Source of the DNA: Mogibacterium sp.
Lineage (GTDB): Bacteria; Bacillota; Clostridia; Peptostreptococcales; Anaerovoracaceae
Assembly: GCA_017403955.1 (NCBI GenBank)
Contig: JAFRDH010000004.1
Location: 1-64,000, forward strand
DNA length: 64,000 bases
Reading direction: 5' to 3'
Of this stretch, positions 23,068-31,257 are shown piece after piece. The translations under genes and the position numbers were made by a program. The notes under the pieces were generated by a model that had not been told where the DNA came from, did not search any database, and saw only the letters and a program-made list of their open reading frames with translations. The stretch's first letter is position 1. Every line of letters begins with the position of its first letter.

Positions 23068-23822
23068 TGATGGCAGTTGACAATGGGAAAAAGCCTGAGA
23101 TGGGCTGTAAGTTTTCAAGAAGTGTAAAAGTGCTTCCGAGTATGTGTGACGGGAAGTCACTCCTGAGCATCCCTGCTGCGCTCGATATGTTTCAGAATAC
23201 TGCGACGCTGCATGCTGATCATTTTGATATCGGGCCGGAAGGAATGAACCGAAGGAACTATTTCTGGATCATTACCAAGACCAGGATCCATATGAACAGG
23301 ATGCCGGAAATGATGGAAGATGTTTCGGCAAATACATGGATACAGGCTCCTGAAAGAGCAAGTTGCGAGAGAGATTATTCTATTACTGATCCTGACGGAG
23401 AAGTTTTGGCTTACGGCAGAAGTATATGGGCTGTGATCAGCAGAGACACAGGAAGACTTGTCCAGATGAAAGATCTTTATCCGGAGCTTGATTTCAACAA
23501 ACTGCCGCCTGATGACAAACCGTTTCTGAAGCTTGGCAAGAACTTTGAAGATGCAGAGGAGATAGGGAAGTACACGATAAGGTCTGTAGATATCGATCTT
23601 GGCGGACATATGAATAATGTCAATTATGTAAGATCAATGCTTGGCTGCTTCACATCAGAAGAACTGAGAGATATGAATATATGTGAACTGGAGCTTAATT
23701 TCATTTCGCAGAGTTACGAAGGAGATACGCTCAGGTTCCTCAGAAGAAAAACAGAAGAAGGGATCGATATCGGTGCGGTCAACCCTGAAGGGAAAGTCGC
23801 ATTTATCGCCAGGATCTCTTAA
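23064..23822 (+). CDS. Acyl-ACP thioesterase
   Basis: A 252-residue protein with two hotdog domains (~10-140 and ~155-250), the length and layout of bacterial acyl-ACP thioesterases. Near residue 177, 'VDIDLGGHMNNVNYVRSML' carries the His/Asn dyad seen in FatA/FatB-type enzymes; the N-terminal half holds 'TATLHADHFDIG'. It releases fatty acids from acyl carrier protein. It is translationally coupled (ATGA overlap) with the upstream thioesterase, so both likely act on acyl chains. Confidence 0.88.
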   Translation: MMMAVDNGKKPEMGCKFSRSVKVLPSMCDGKSLLSIPAALDMFQNTATLHADHFDIGPEGMNRRNYFWIITKTRIHMNRMPEMMEDVSANTWIQAPERASCERDYSITDPDGEVLAYGRSIWAVISRDTGRLVQMKDLYPELDFNKLPPDDKPFLKLGKNFEDAEEIGKYTIRSVDIDLGGHMNNVNYVRSMLGCFTSEELRDMNICELELNFISQSYEGDTLRFLRRKTEEGIDIGAVNPEGKVAFIARIS

Positions 23823-23843
23823 GAGGCAATCAAATGCAATATA

Positions 23844-23870
23844 AAATGCCCCTCAATGCGAGGGGCATTT
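23844..23870. terminator. Bidirectional terminator
   Basis: Eleven-base-pair stem AAATGCCCCTC / GAGGGGCATTT between convergent genes. Confidence 0.8.
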
Positions 23871-23881
23871 CGCATGTCTTG

Positions 23882-24439
23882 TCAGAATACTTTGCGGAGG
23901 ATGTATCTCTGCTTGCCGCCATACATTGTCCTTGTCTCTATGATCTCGAAGTTGAGAACAAGGAAATTCCTGTAACTGTACGGATTGTCAGGTGAGATCG
24001 TGCAGAGACCTTCGGAAGCACCCATTTCGACTGCTTTTCCTATACGGAGTTTATTGAAGATACGCTGGATCCCGCGTCCTCTGAATTCAGGGTGTACCAT
24101 GGTAAGATCGAGCGAAGCAGTACGTGCCAGCTGATCCCGGTCGTATCCGAGGTACAGTCCGTAATTCCTCGGGTTATCAGGGTCATTCGGGACCATGACA
24201 GAAAAACCTGCGACCTGACCGTTACATTCTGCAATAAAGCAAACGTCTTCTTTCAGCTGTGTGAGATATTCTTCTCTTGTCGAAGTTGAATAGAGATCCT
24301 TGTCAGGAAGGGCATTCACAATAGTCTCCTGGAGCTTGACTACTTCATCGATATCTTCAGGAACAGCAACCCTGAATTCGATACATTCAGGCTCTCCTTT
24401 GCCGTTAATAAGCTCTTGACTGAAAGGTAATTTGATCAT
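23882..24439 (-). CDS. GNAT family N-acetyltransferase
   Basis: A 185-residue GNAT protein. 'LDLTMVHPEFRGRGIQRIFNKL' (~108-128) is motif A with the R-G-R-G pyrophosphate loop; 'SPDNPYSYRNFLVLNFEI' near 150 is the late conserved segment; 'GFSVMVP' is the preceding strand. I prefer ATG 24439, eight bases after GGAGG, to a GTG three codons upstream that overlaps this site. Substrate unknown. Confidence 0.85.
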   Translation of the reverse strand: MIKLPFSQELINGKGEPECIEFRVAVPEDIDEVVKLQETIVNALPDKDLYSTSTREEYLTQLKEDVCFIAECNGQVAGFSVMVPNDPDNPRNYGLYLGYDRDQLARTASLDLTMVHPEFRGRGIQRIFNKLRIGKAVEMGASEGLCTISPDNPYSYRNFLVLNFEIIETRTMYGGKQRYILRKVF

Positions 24440-24540
24440 CTGATGCACCTCCGTTTTCCCAATATTTAGACTTATTTATCCCATTATACAGTAAGATCGA
24501 TTCCTTTTTTGAAGTATTCGTGAACGATTGAATCAAACGT

Positions 24541-24569
24541 TTGCCAAAGGCAGAATAATGTGGTAAAAG
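24541..24569 (+). promoter_or_regulatory. Possible promoter of the oxygen-defence genes
   Basis: TTGCCA (24541-24546), 17 bases, TAAAAG (24564-24569), about 90 bases before the superoxide reductase gene. Confidence 0.35.
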
Positions 24570-24662
24570 ATATTTGAAAGACTATGCTCTGACTAATATG
24601 CATAGAACTAGTTGATCAATCGAATGAACTAATTTGGATATTTAAAAAAGGAGAGAAATGCT

Positions 24663-25040
24663 ATGGAAATGAAGTTTTATAGATGCAAACATTGCGGACA
24701 GATCGTTGCAATAGTCAAGAAGACGGGCGTTCCTGTGATTTGCTGCGGAGAGCCTATGGAAGAAATCGTTGCCGGAACTACAGATGCATCAGTTGAAAAG
24801 CATGTTCCTGTATTCGAAGTTAAGGACAACACTGTATTTGTAACAGTAGGAGCTGCTGAGCATCCTATGATTCCTGAGCACTACATCGAATGGGTCGCAC
24901 TCAAGACTAAACAGGGCAACCAGAGAAAGTCTCTCGAACCGGGTATGGCTCCAAAGGTCTGCTTCAGCATTTGCGATGGCGATGAAGTCGAAGCTGTATA
25001 TGCATACTGCAACCTTCACTCACTTTGGAAAGCTGAATGA
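24663..25040 (+). CDS. dfx: Desulfoferrodoxin (superoxide reductase)
   Basis: A 125-residue two-iron superoxide reductase. The N-terminal desulforedoxin domain has C8xxC11 and C27C28 for Fe(SCys)4. The catalytic Fe(His)4Cys site is supplied by His47, His67, His73, Cys116 and His119, all present. It reduces superoxide to hydrogen peroxide without making oxygen, as strict anaerobes require. The strong GGAGAG ribosome site fits high expression. It leads a likely three-gene oxygen-defence cluster with the flavodiiron protein and rubrerythrin. Confidence 0.95.
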   Translation: MEMKFYRCKHCGQIVAIVKKTGVPVICCGEPMEEIVAGTTDASVEKHVPVFEVKDNTVFVTVGAAEHPMIPEHYIEWVALKTKQGNQRKSLEPGMAPKVCFSICDGDEVEAVYAYCNLHSLWKAE

Positions 25041-25102
25041 TCCGCTTGATCAGGTCTTAGACAACGACATATTTAAATTGAAACATAAAGGAGAACAATT
25101 TA

Positions 25103-26275
25103 ATGGAAATTACTAAAGATATCATCTTTGTAGGAGTCAACGATCATGATGTAGATCTTTTCGAGGGACATTATATCGTACCTGAAGGAATGGCATACAA
25201 CTCATATCTGATCGCAGATGATAAGATCGCAGTTATGGATTCTGTCGATGGTCATTTCACCGATGAATGGCTTGGCAATATCAAGGCTGTACTCGGAGAC
25301 AAAACACCTGATTATCTCATCGTTCAGCATATGGAACCGGATCATTCCGGCAGCATCAGAGGATTCCTCGCAGAGTTTCCTGAAGCTGTAGTCGTTTCAT
25401 CACAGAAGGCTTTCAACATGATGAAGAATTTCTATGAAGGTGAAGATTTTGCTGACAGAAGAGTCATCGTAGGTGAAGGCGTCGTTCTCGACCTTGGCAA
25501 GCATAAACTCAACTTTGTTGCTGCTCCGATGGTTCACTGGCCTGAAGTCATCATGACTTATGACAGCACTGACAAAGTTCTTTTCAGCGCTGACGGATTC
25601 GGTAAGTTCGGAGCTCATGACGTTGAAGAGCCTGAAGACTGGGCATGCGAAGCAAGACGTTACTATTTCGGTATCGTAGGCAAATACGGAATGCAGGTTC
25701 AGGCAGTACTCAAGAAGGCTGCTAAGCTTGATATCCAGATAATCTGCCCGCTTCACGGACCGGTTCTGAGCGAAAACCTCGGATACTATCTTGACCTTTA
25801 TAACACATGGTCATCATACGGTGTAGAAACAAAGGGTGTTGTTATTTCCTATACTTCTGTATACGGCAATACTAAGAAGGCAGTTGAACTGCTTGCGGAG
25901 AAGCTCGAAGCGAAGGGCGTTCCGAATGTTGTAGTTAATGACCTTGCACGCAGTGACATCGCGGAATGCGTTGAAGACGCTTTCAGATATGACACTATGG
26001 TATTTGCAACAACAACATTCAATAACGACATATTCCCGTTCATGAAGGAATTTCTCCATCATCTGACAGAGAGAAACTTCCAGAACAAGAGAGTTGCATT
26101 CATGGAGAACGGATCATGGGCGCCGGTAGCTACGAAGACCATGAAGGGCATCCTTGAGGGCTGCAAGAATCTTGACTATGCAGAGAATGGCGTAAAGATC
26201 GTTTCTGCACTGAACGATGACAGCAGAGCTCAGGTCGAGGCTCTGGCAGAGGAACTTGCCGCTGCTTACAAATAG
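25103..26275 (+). CDS. Flavodiiron protein (A-type flavoprotein)
   Basis: A 390-residue protein with an N-terminal metallo-beta-lactamase-like diiron domain (1-~245; 'HMEPDHSG' near 79 gives the H-x-E-x-D-H ligands, 'MVHWPE' near 146 and 'LHGP' near 222 further ligands) and a C-terminal flavodoxin domain with the FMN loop '[11 protein letters not shown]' near 255. It reduces oxygen to water, or nitric oxide to nitrous oxide, using electrons from rubredoxin-like donors. No fused rubredoxin is present. It lies 62 bases after the superoxide reductase gene. Confidence 0.95.
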   Translation: MEITKDIIFVGVNDHDVDLFEGHYIVPEGMAYNSYLIADDKIAVMDSVDGHFTDEWLGNIKAVLGDKTPDYLIVQHMEPDHSGSIRGFLAEFPEAVVVSSQKAFNMMKNFYEGEDFADRRVIVGEGVVLDLGKHKLNFVAAPMVHWPEVIMTYDSTDKVLFSADGFGKFGAHDVEEPEDWACEARRYYFGIVGKYGMQVQAVLKKAAKLDIQIICPLHGPVLSENLGYYLDLYNTWSSYGVETKGVVISYTSVYGNTKKAVELLAEKLEAKGVPNVVVNDLARSDIAECVEDAFRYDTMVFATTTFNNDIFPFMKEFLHHLTERNFQNKRVAFMENGSWAPVATKTMKGILEGCKNLDYAENGVKIVSALNDDSRAQVEALAEELAAAYK

Positions 26276-26306
26276 CAACGTATTTAACAATTGCGGGAGG
26301 AATAAT

Positions 26307-26846
26307 ATGGCAAACAAATACGAAGGGACTAAAACTTACGATAATCTGCTGGCAGCTTTTGCCGGTGAATCACAGGCCAGGAACAAATACACATACTTTG
26401 CTTCCAAGGCAAAAAAAGAAGGTTTCGAGCAGATCGCTGCGCTTTTCCTCAAGACAGCTGACAATGAGAAGGAACATGCCAAGATGTGGTTCAAGGAACT
26501 TGACGGGATCGGAACTACTGCCGAGAATCTCCTTGAGGCTGCAGAAGGTGAGAACTATGAGTGGACCGACATGTACGAAGGCTTTGCAAAGACTGCAGAG
26601 GAGGAAGGCTTCAAAGCACTTGCTGCAAAGTTCCGTATGGTAGCAGCTATAGAAAAGCATCATGAAGAACGTTACCGTGCTCTTCTGCACAATGTAGAAG
26701 CACAGGAAGTGTTCGAAAAGAGCGAGGTCAAGGTCTGGGAATGCCGCAACTGCGGACATATCATCGTAGGGACAAAGGCTCCTCAGATGTGCCCTGTATG
26801 CGCACATCCGCAGAGCTATTTCGAGATCAACTGCGAGAACTACTGA
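26307..26846 (+). CDS. rbr: Rubrerythrin
   Basis: A 179-residue rubrerythrin. The N-terminal ferritin-like domain holds the two E-x-x-H diiron motifs (in '[11 protein letters not shown]...EKEHAKMW' and 'EEEGFKALA...EKHHEERY'), and the C-terminal rubredoxin-like domain has C-x-x-C pairs in 'CRNCGH' and 'CPVCAH'. It reduces hydrogen peroxide, the product of superoxide reductase, completing the detoxification chain. ATG 26307 follows GGGAGG; the longer open frame overlapping the upstream gene is not used. Confidence 0.95.
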   Translation: MANKYEGTKTYDNLLAAFAGESQARNKYTYFASKAKKEGFEQIAALFLKTADNEKEHAKMWFKELDGIGTTAENLLEAAEGENYEWTDMYEGFAKTAEEEGFKALAAKFRMVAAIEKHHEERYRALLHNVEAQEVFEKSEVKVWECRNCGHIIVGTKAPQMCPVCAHPQSYFEINCENY

Positions 26847-26881
26847 TACTGAGACTTATCGATTGCAAACAACACACACGC

Positions 26882-26915
26882 AAAAACGCGCCGGACATGA
26901 TTCCGGCGCGTTTTT
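26882..26915. terminator. Bidirectional terminator
   Basis: Thirteen-base-pair stem AAAAACGCGCCGG / CCGGCGCGTTTTT with an eight-base loop, between convergent genes. Confidence 0.92.
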
Positions 26916-26926
26916 ATGTCCAATAT

Positions 26927-27316
26927 CTACTTGATGAATTTGTCTATAGCTTTGTTGAGCTCCTCGATAGAGTCAATATCATCATGCTTGACCGCATCGA
27001 CGATGCAGGTAGTCAGATGTTCTTTGAGAATGACTTTGCTGACAGAATTGATAGCAGATGAAATCGCTGAGAGCTGGATCAAAACTTCGGAACAGTCACG
27101 ACCGTCTTCTACCATTCGCTTGGTTGCTTCCATATGACCGATGATTCTGGACATCCTGTTGAGAACAGCCTTGGTGTGGTCGGCTGAATGAATATGACCG
27201 TGGTCGTGATGATGTATTCCGTCGCTGTGTACGTGAACGTGGGAATACACATTACCGTTCTCATCAACATGTGTATGCTCATGCATATTCTCGTCCTGAT
27301 GTTTGTGGTCTGACAT
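26927..27316 (-). CDS. CsoR/RcnR-type metal-sensing repressor with His-rich N-terminus
   Basis: A 129-residue protein. Residues ~45-129 form the all-helical CsoR/RcnR (DUF156) fold: 'VLNRMSRIIGHMEATKRMVEDGRDCSEVLIQLSAISSAI' with the metal-ligand Cys in DCSEVL and a His/Cys pair in 'KEHLTTC'. Residues 1-44 are an extension with about 16 His residues that is absent from typical family members and could buffer or select metal (nickel or cobalt favoured, copper possible). An operator-like palindrome overlaps its promoter, indicating autoregulation. No metal exporter is adjacent; the His-tailed DMT transporter at 953 is a possible but unproven target. Confidence 0.85.
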   Translation of the reverse strand: MSDHKHQDENMHEHTHVDENGNVYSHVHVHSDGIHHHDHGHIHSADHTKAVLNRMSRIIGHMEATKRMVEDGRDCSEVLIQLSAISSAINSVSKVILKEHLTTCIVDAVKHDDIDSIEELNKAIDKFIK

Positions 27317-27355
27317 TCCGATCCTCCGTTTACTGATTCGCTGATGTTTTATCAG

Positions 27356-27400
27356 ATTCTATCAGAAAAAGGCGATGCATGTAACCCTCTGAGGGGGATA
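27356..27400 (-). promoter_or_regulatory. Promoter and CsoR-type operator
   Basis: On the minus strand TTACAT (27379-27384), 17 bases, TAGAAT (27356-27361). The imperfect palindrome GTAACCCTCTGAGGGGGATA (27381-27400) overlaps the -35 and resembles the TACCCC...GGGGTA sites bound by CsoR/RcnR proteins. Confidence 0.6.
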
Positions 27401-27514
27401 GGGCAGAGCAGTGCCTCTGCATAGTCGGCTCTTTAATAATCAGTCCTTTTGATGTATAATTAACCATTAATTTAGATGATTTATATCATGGGTCGATAAC
27501 ACAGGAGAACAATC

Positions 27515-28555
27515 ATGCCAAACACACCGAATACTATCGAAAAACAATATCATCTGATAGAAACAGAGAAGTCTAAAGAGATTATCCAGAAAGCTATGGA
27601 TCTTGCGAGAGAAGAAATCCCTAAAGGCGCTGTAGCTACTTATATTCCTGAACTCAGCAAGATCGATCCGCACCAGCTTGGAATCTGTATCTACCCTCTG
27701 AGTGGTGAGAAAATATGCCTTGGCGACTATAATGTAAGATTCACGATGCAGTCAGTTTCTAAAGTACTGATGCTCATCGTAGCACTTGAGATCTGCGGCC
27801 GCAAAAAGGTGTTTGAGAAGGTCGGTGCTGAGCCATCAGGCGAAGCTTTTGACTCGCTGGTTGAGCTTGACATGAACAATGATTCAAGACCTTATAATCC
27901 GCTTATCAATTCCGGAGCGCTTGCTGTATGCGGCCTTCTTCTTCCGGAAGTATCATTCCAGGATATGCTCAGATACGCAAGAGAGATCTGCAGCGATCCG
28001 GGGATCACTATGAATGAGAAAGTCTTTGATTCGGAAATGAAGACATGTTCAAGGAACAGATCCATTGCATATCTTCTTGAGAGCAAAGGCATTATCACTA
28101 CAGATGTTGAGGACACTCTCAGGTTCTATACCAAGATGTGTTCACTGAACGTTACAGCAGAGTCTCTTGCAAACCTCGGTAAGAAACTCGCTAACGATGG
28201 TGTTTGCGCGATCACAGGCAAGAGATATCTATCATCACGTACGGCACGTATCGTCAAAACGCTGATGCTCACATGCGGAATGTATGATGGTTCGGGTACA
28301 TTTGCGATCATGGTCGGGATCCCGACAAAGTCCGGTGTCGGCGGCGGACTGCTTTCCGTATCCGACAAGAGAGCCGGTATCGGAGTTTTCGGACCTGCAC
28401 TTGATGCTCAGGGCAACAGTATAGCAGGCTGCAAACTTCTCAGAGAGATATCAAATGAACTGAGACTAAATCTGTTCTACGATCCTGAGTGGAACAAGGA
28501 TGATGATGATCATACTGTTGTCAATGAGATGATCGATGCTTCAGTAGGTATCTGA
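27515..28555 (+). CDS. glsA: Glutaminase A
   Basis: A 346-residue serine-dependent glutaminase, which hydrolyses glutamine to glutamate and ammonia. Family landmarks: 'GDYNVRFTMQSVSKVLMLIVAL' (catalytic Ser and Lys in S-x-S-K, ~70-92), 'RPYNPLINSGAL' (~125), 'YLLESKG', 'ARIVKTLMLTCGMYDGSG' (~245) and 'KSGVGGGLLSV' (~272). Length is slightly above the usual ~310 because of a C-terminal acidic tail. CAGGAG lies before the ATG. The next gene follows after five bases. Confidence 0.95.
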   Translation: MPNTPNTIEKQYHLIETEKSKEIIQKAMDLAREEIPKGAVATYIPELSKIDPHQLGICIYPLSGEKICLGDYNVRFTMQSVSKVLMLIVALEICGRKKVFEKVGAEPSGEAFDSLVELDMNNDSRPYNPLINSGALAVCGLLLPEVSFQDMLRYAREICSDPGITMNEKVFDSEMKTCSRNRSIAYLLESKGIITTDVEDTLRFYTKMCSLNVTAESLANLGKKLANDGVCAITGKRYLSSRTARIVKTLMLTCGMYDGSGTFAIMVGIPTKSGVGGGLLSVSDKRAGIGVFGPALDAQGNSIAGCKLLREISNELRLNLFYDPEWNKDDDDHTVVNEMIDASVGI

Positions 28556-28560
28556 TCCGT

Positions 28561-29157
28561 ATGAATATTACAGTTTATTGCGGAGCGCATTACGGAAAAG
28601 ATCCTGAATTCTCATACAGAGCCAAGGAACTCGGGACCTGGATAGCAGAGAATGGCCACAAGCTGATTTATGGTGCCGGCGATGTAGGGACCATGGGAGT
28701 TCTGGCGAATGCTGTTCTGGATGCAGGCGGAGAAGTCACAGGTGTCACACCTGACTTCTTTGTTTATGCTGAAGAAATACATGACAAACTGACTGAACTT
28801 CATGTCGTGCCGGATCTGCCCGAGAGGCGCCTCAAAATGATAGAACTCGGGGATGCTTTTATTGCTCTCCCGGGGGGAACGGGCACTCTCGATGAGATCA
28901 CAGAAGTCATTACACTCACAAGGCTCGGGAGACTCAGTGAGAATATCAAGCCTGTAATGATCTACAACATAAATGGGTTCTATGATCATCTTTTCAAATT
29001 CTTCGACAGAGTGGCCGCAGAACAATTCTTTGGAAAGAAAGACCGCGAGAATATCAAAGAAGTAAAGTCGATAGAAGATATAGAGAAGATACTTGAAACA
29101 GCCGGAATGGTAGACGAGAACAGAACCACGCTCTACGCCGGAAGAAAGGATGAATAA
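28561..29157 (+). CDS. LOG family protein (TIGR00730-type Rossmann fold)
   Basis: A 198-residue protein with the LOG hallmark 'ALPGGTGTLDEI' near 100 and 'ERRLKMIELGDAFI' just before it. Proteins of this family hydrolyse nucleoside 5'-monophosphates to base and ribose 5-phosphate. It starts five bases after glutaminase without a good ribosome site, so translation is probably coupled. It ends with a TGTAAAG-type dyad directly after the stop. Confidence 0.9.
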   Translation: MNITVYCGAHYGKDPEFSYRAKELGTWIAENGHKLIYGAGDVGTMGVLANAVLDAGGEVTGVTPDFFVYAEEIHDKLTELHVVPDLPERRLKMIELGDAFIALPGGTGTLDEITEVITLTRLGRLSENIKPVMIYNINGFYDHLFKFFDRVAAEQFFGKKDRENIKEVKSIEDIEKILETAGMVDENRTTLYAGRKDE

Positions 29158-29177
29158 ACGTAAAGAATACTTTACAT
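29158..29177. repeat. ACGTAAAG-AATA-CTTTACAT dyad
   Basis: Copy of the dyad family described at 14192, starting at the base after the LOG gene stop and ending 14 bases before the ABC exporter start codon. No ribosome binding site lies between it and the start. Confidence 0.85.
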
Positions 29178-29191
29178 CAATTACCTGATCT

Positions 29192-31255
29192 ATGAAAAAC
29201 CTGTTCAGAAACCTGATCCCATATAAGAAAACTGCATTGCTTGTTCTACTGTTAATGGTAGGACAAGCTTATTGTGAGATGAATTTGCCTATGTATACGC
29301 AGAATCTCATCGATACAGGGATCCAGAACAGGGGAATAGAGCATATACTTCCGGAAGCAGTTACCAACACCGATATGGGGCAGCTCAGGAATTATATGTC
29401 AGATGCCGAATATGAAGAACTGGAAGGTCTTTATGAGCCCGGCGATAATAATGTGCTTCACAGAAAGGTGCTTGATGAGGAGCAGCTCGATCATTATGAT
29501 GAGGTTTTCCTTGAGCCGGTAGTAAGATGCTATGCATCAGGCATAGGAGAGGAACTCCCGGCCGACATAGATCTTGAAGACCGCAATATAATGGCGATGG
29601 GAATACAGTTTGCGGGCAATTGCGATGAGAATGCCGGACTTGACATGCTGAGCATACAGAACCGTTACATGTGGCATTGCGGAGGACTTATGCTGCTGAT
29701 GGCAGTCATCGTGATGGTTTTCACAACAGGGATCTCGTTCCTGGCTGCAAGAGTCGGAGCCGGCATAGGAAAGAATCTCAGAGGTAAATTATTCAGGAAT
29801 GTAATGTCATTCTCATCTGCGGAGATATCGGGATTTCAGACATCATCACTGATCACAAGGGCTACCAATGATATACAGCAGGTCCAGATGACGTGCACCA
29901 TGATCCTCAGAATGATGCTTTTCGCTCCTTGTATCTGCACATGGTCCATCATCAAAGTTTACCAGACACATGCCCATATGAACTACATCGTGGTTGTCGG
30001 AGTCATCACGATCCTCCTGATGGTATTCACTTTGTTCAAGGTATCCATGCCAAAATTCAAAATAATGCAGACTCTTGTCGACGCACTCAATGCGGTTTCG
30101 AGAGAAATTATTACCGGTATCCAGGTAATAAGAGCGTTCGGAAGAGAAGAGACTGAAGAAAAACGTTTTGATAAGGCAAATAAGAACCTTTACAGGAACC
30201 AGTTATTCGTCAACAGGACGATGATCTCGATGTCGCCGTTCCTGATGATCATCATGTATGGTCTCACAGTCTGGATAACCTGGGCTGCATCAAAAAGAAT
30301 CGATCTCGGCATCCTTCAGGTCGGAACAATGACCGCTTTTATAGCGTATTCGATGGAGATCGTCTTCTCGTTCCTTATGATCGCGAGCATGGCGATATTC
30401 CTTCCGAGAGCAGGAGTTGCTGCGGACAGAATATATGAAGTCCTCAACACTAAGTCATCGATCGTTGATAAGGACGGAGCCGAGGAACTCAGCAAAGACA
30501 TAGATGGTACGATCAGATTCGAACATGTTTCCTTCATGTATCCTGATGCAGAAGAGAACGTACTGACAGATATAGATTTTGTCGCAAAGCCGGGCGAGAC
30601 TACGGCTATTATCGGTTCGACAGGCTGCGGCAAGACGACCCTTATCAGCCTTATCCCACGTTTCTTTGATGTTACTTCGGGCAGGATCACCATAGGAGGC
30701 AAAGATGTCAGAGATGTGACTCTCAGATCGCTCAGAGACACTATCGGATATGTACCGCAGAAGGGTGTTCTTTTCTCCGGAACGATCGGAGAGAATATAC
30801 GCTGGGGCAACGATCAGGCGACACTTGAAGAGGTCATGGAGGCAGCAGAGACTGCGCAGGCTGACGGGTTCATCAAAGATAAACCTGAAAGCTATGATAG
30901 TGAGATATCACAGGGCGGAGCGAATGTTTCGGGAGGACAGAAACAGAGGCTTGCTATCGCAAGAGCGGTCATAAAGAAACCGGCGATCTTCATCTTCGAT
31001 GACTCTTTTTCCGCTCTCGATATGAAAACAGATATAAATCTCAGGCGGGCTCTGGCAGAGAAGACTACGGAGTCGACCAAAATAATCGTAGCTCAGAGAG
31101 TAGGAACTATTCTCCATGCCGAGCAGATCATAGTGCTTGACGAGGGAAGGATCGCAGGTAAAGGAACTCACAGTGAATTGATGAAGACCTGCAGTGTATA
31201 CCGCGATATAGCAAAATCGCAGCTATCAGAGGCTGAACTTGAATCAGCAGGTTAA
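29192..31255 (+). CDS. ABC exporter half-transporter with degenerate ATPase site
   Basis: A 687-residue permease-ATPase fusion. Helix 1 (~15-35) is followed by an unusually long extracellular insert (~40-165), then five further helices to ~410. The NBD has Walker A GSTGCGKTT (~473), signature SGGQKQR (~580) and Walker B 'IFIFDDSFSALD' (~600). The catalytic Glu after Walker B is Asp and the H-switch His is Gln ('VAQRVG'), marking the non-catalytic half of a heterodimer. It starts two bases before its partner gene ends the pair arrangement. Drug, lipid or peptide export is possible; substrate unknown. Confidence 0.9.
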   Translation: MKNLFRNLIPYKKTALLVLLLMVGQAYCEMNLPMYTQNLIDTGIQNRGIEHILPEAVTNTDMGQLRNYMSDAEYEELEGLYEPGDNNVLHRKVLDEEQLDHYDEVFLEPVVRCYASGIGEELPADIDLEDRNIMAMGIQFAGNCDENAGLDMLSIQNRYMWHCGGLMLLMAVIVMVFTTGISFLAARVGAGIGKNLRGKLFRNVMSFSSAEISGFQTSSLITRATNDIQQVQMTCTMILRMMLFAPCICTWSIIKVYQTHAHMNYIVVVGVITILLMVFTLFKVSMPKFKIMQTLVDALNAVSREIITGIQVIRAFGREETEEKRFDKANKNLYRNQLFVNRTMISMSPFLMIIMYGLTVWITWAASKRIDLGILQVGTMTAFIAYSMEIVFSFLMIASMAIFLPRAGVAADRIYEVLNTKSSIVDKDGAEELSKDIDGTIRFEHVSFMYPDAEENVLTDIDFVAKPGETTAIIGSTGCGKTTLISLIPRFFDVTSGRITIGGKDVRDVTLRSLRDTIGYVPQKGVLFSGTIGENIRWGNDQATLEEVMEAAETAQADGFIKDKPESYDSEISQGGANVSGGQKQRLAIARAVIKKPAIFIFDDSFSALDMKTDINLRRALAEKTTESTKIIVAQRVGTILHAEQIIVLDEGRIAGKGTHSELMKTCSVYRDIAKSQLSEAELESAG

Positions 31256-31257
31256 TA

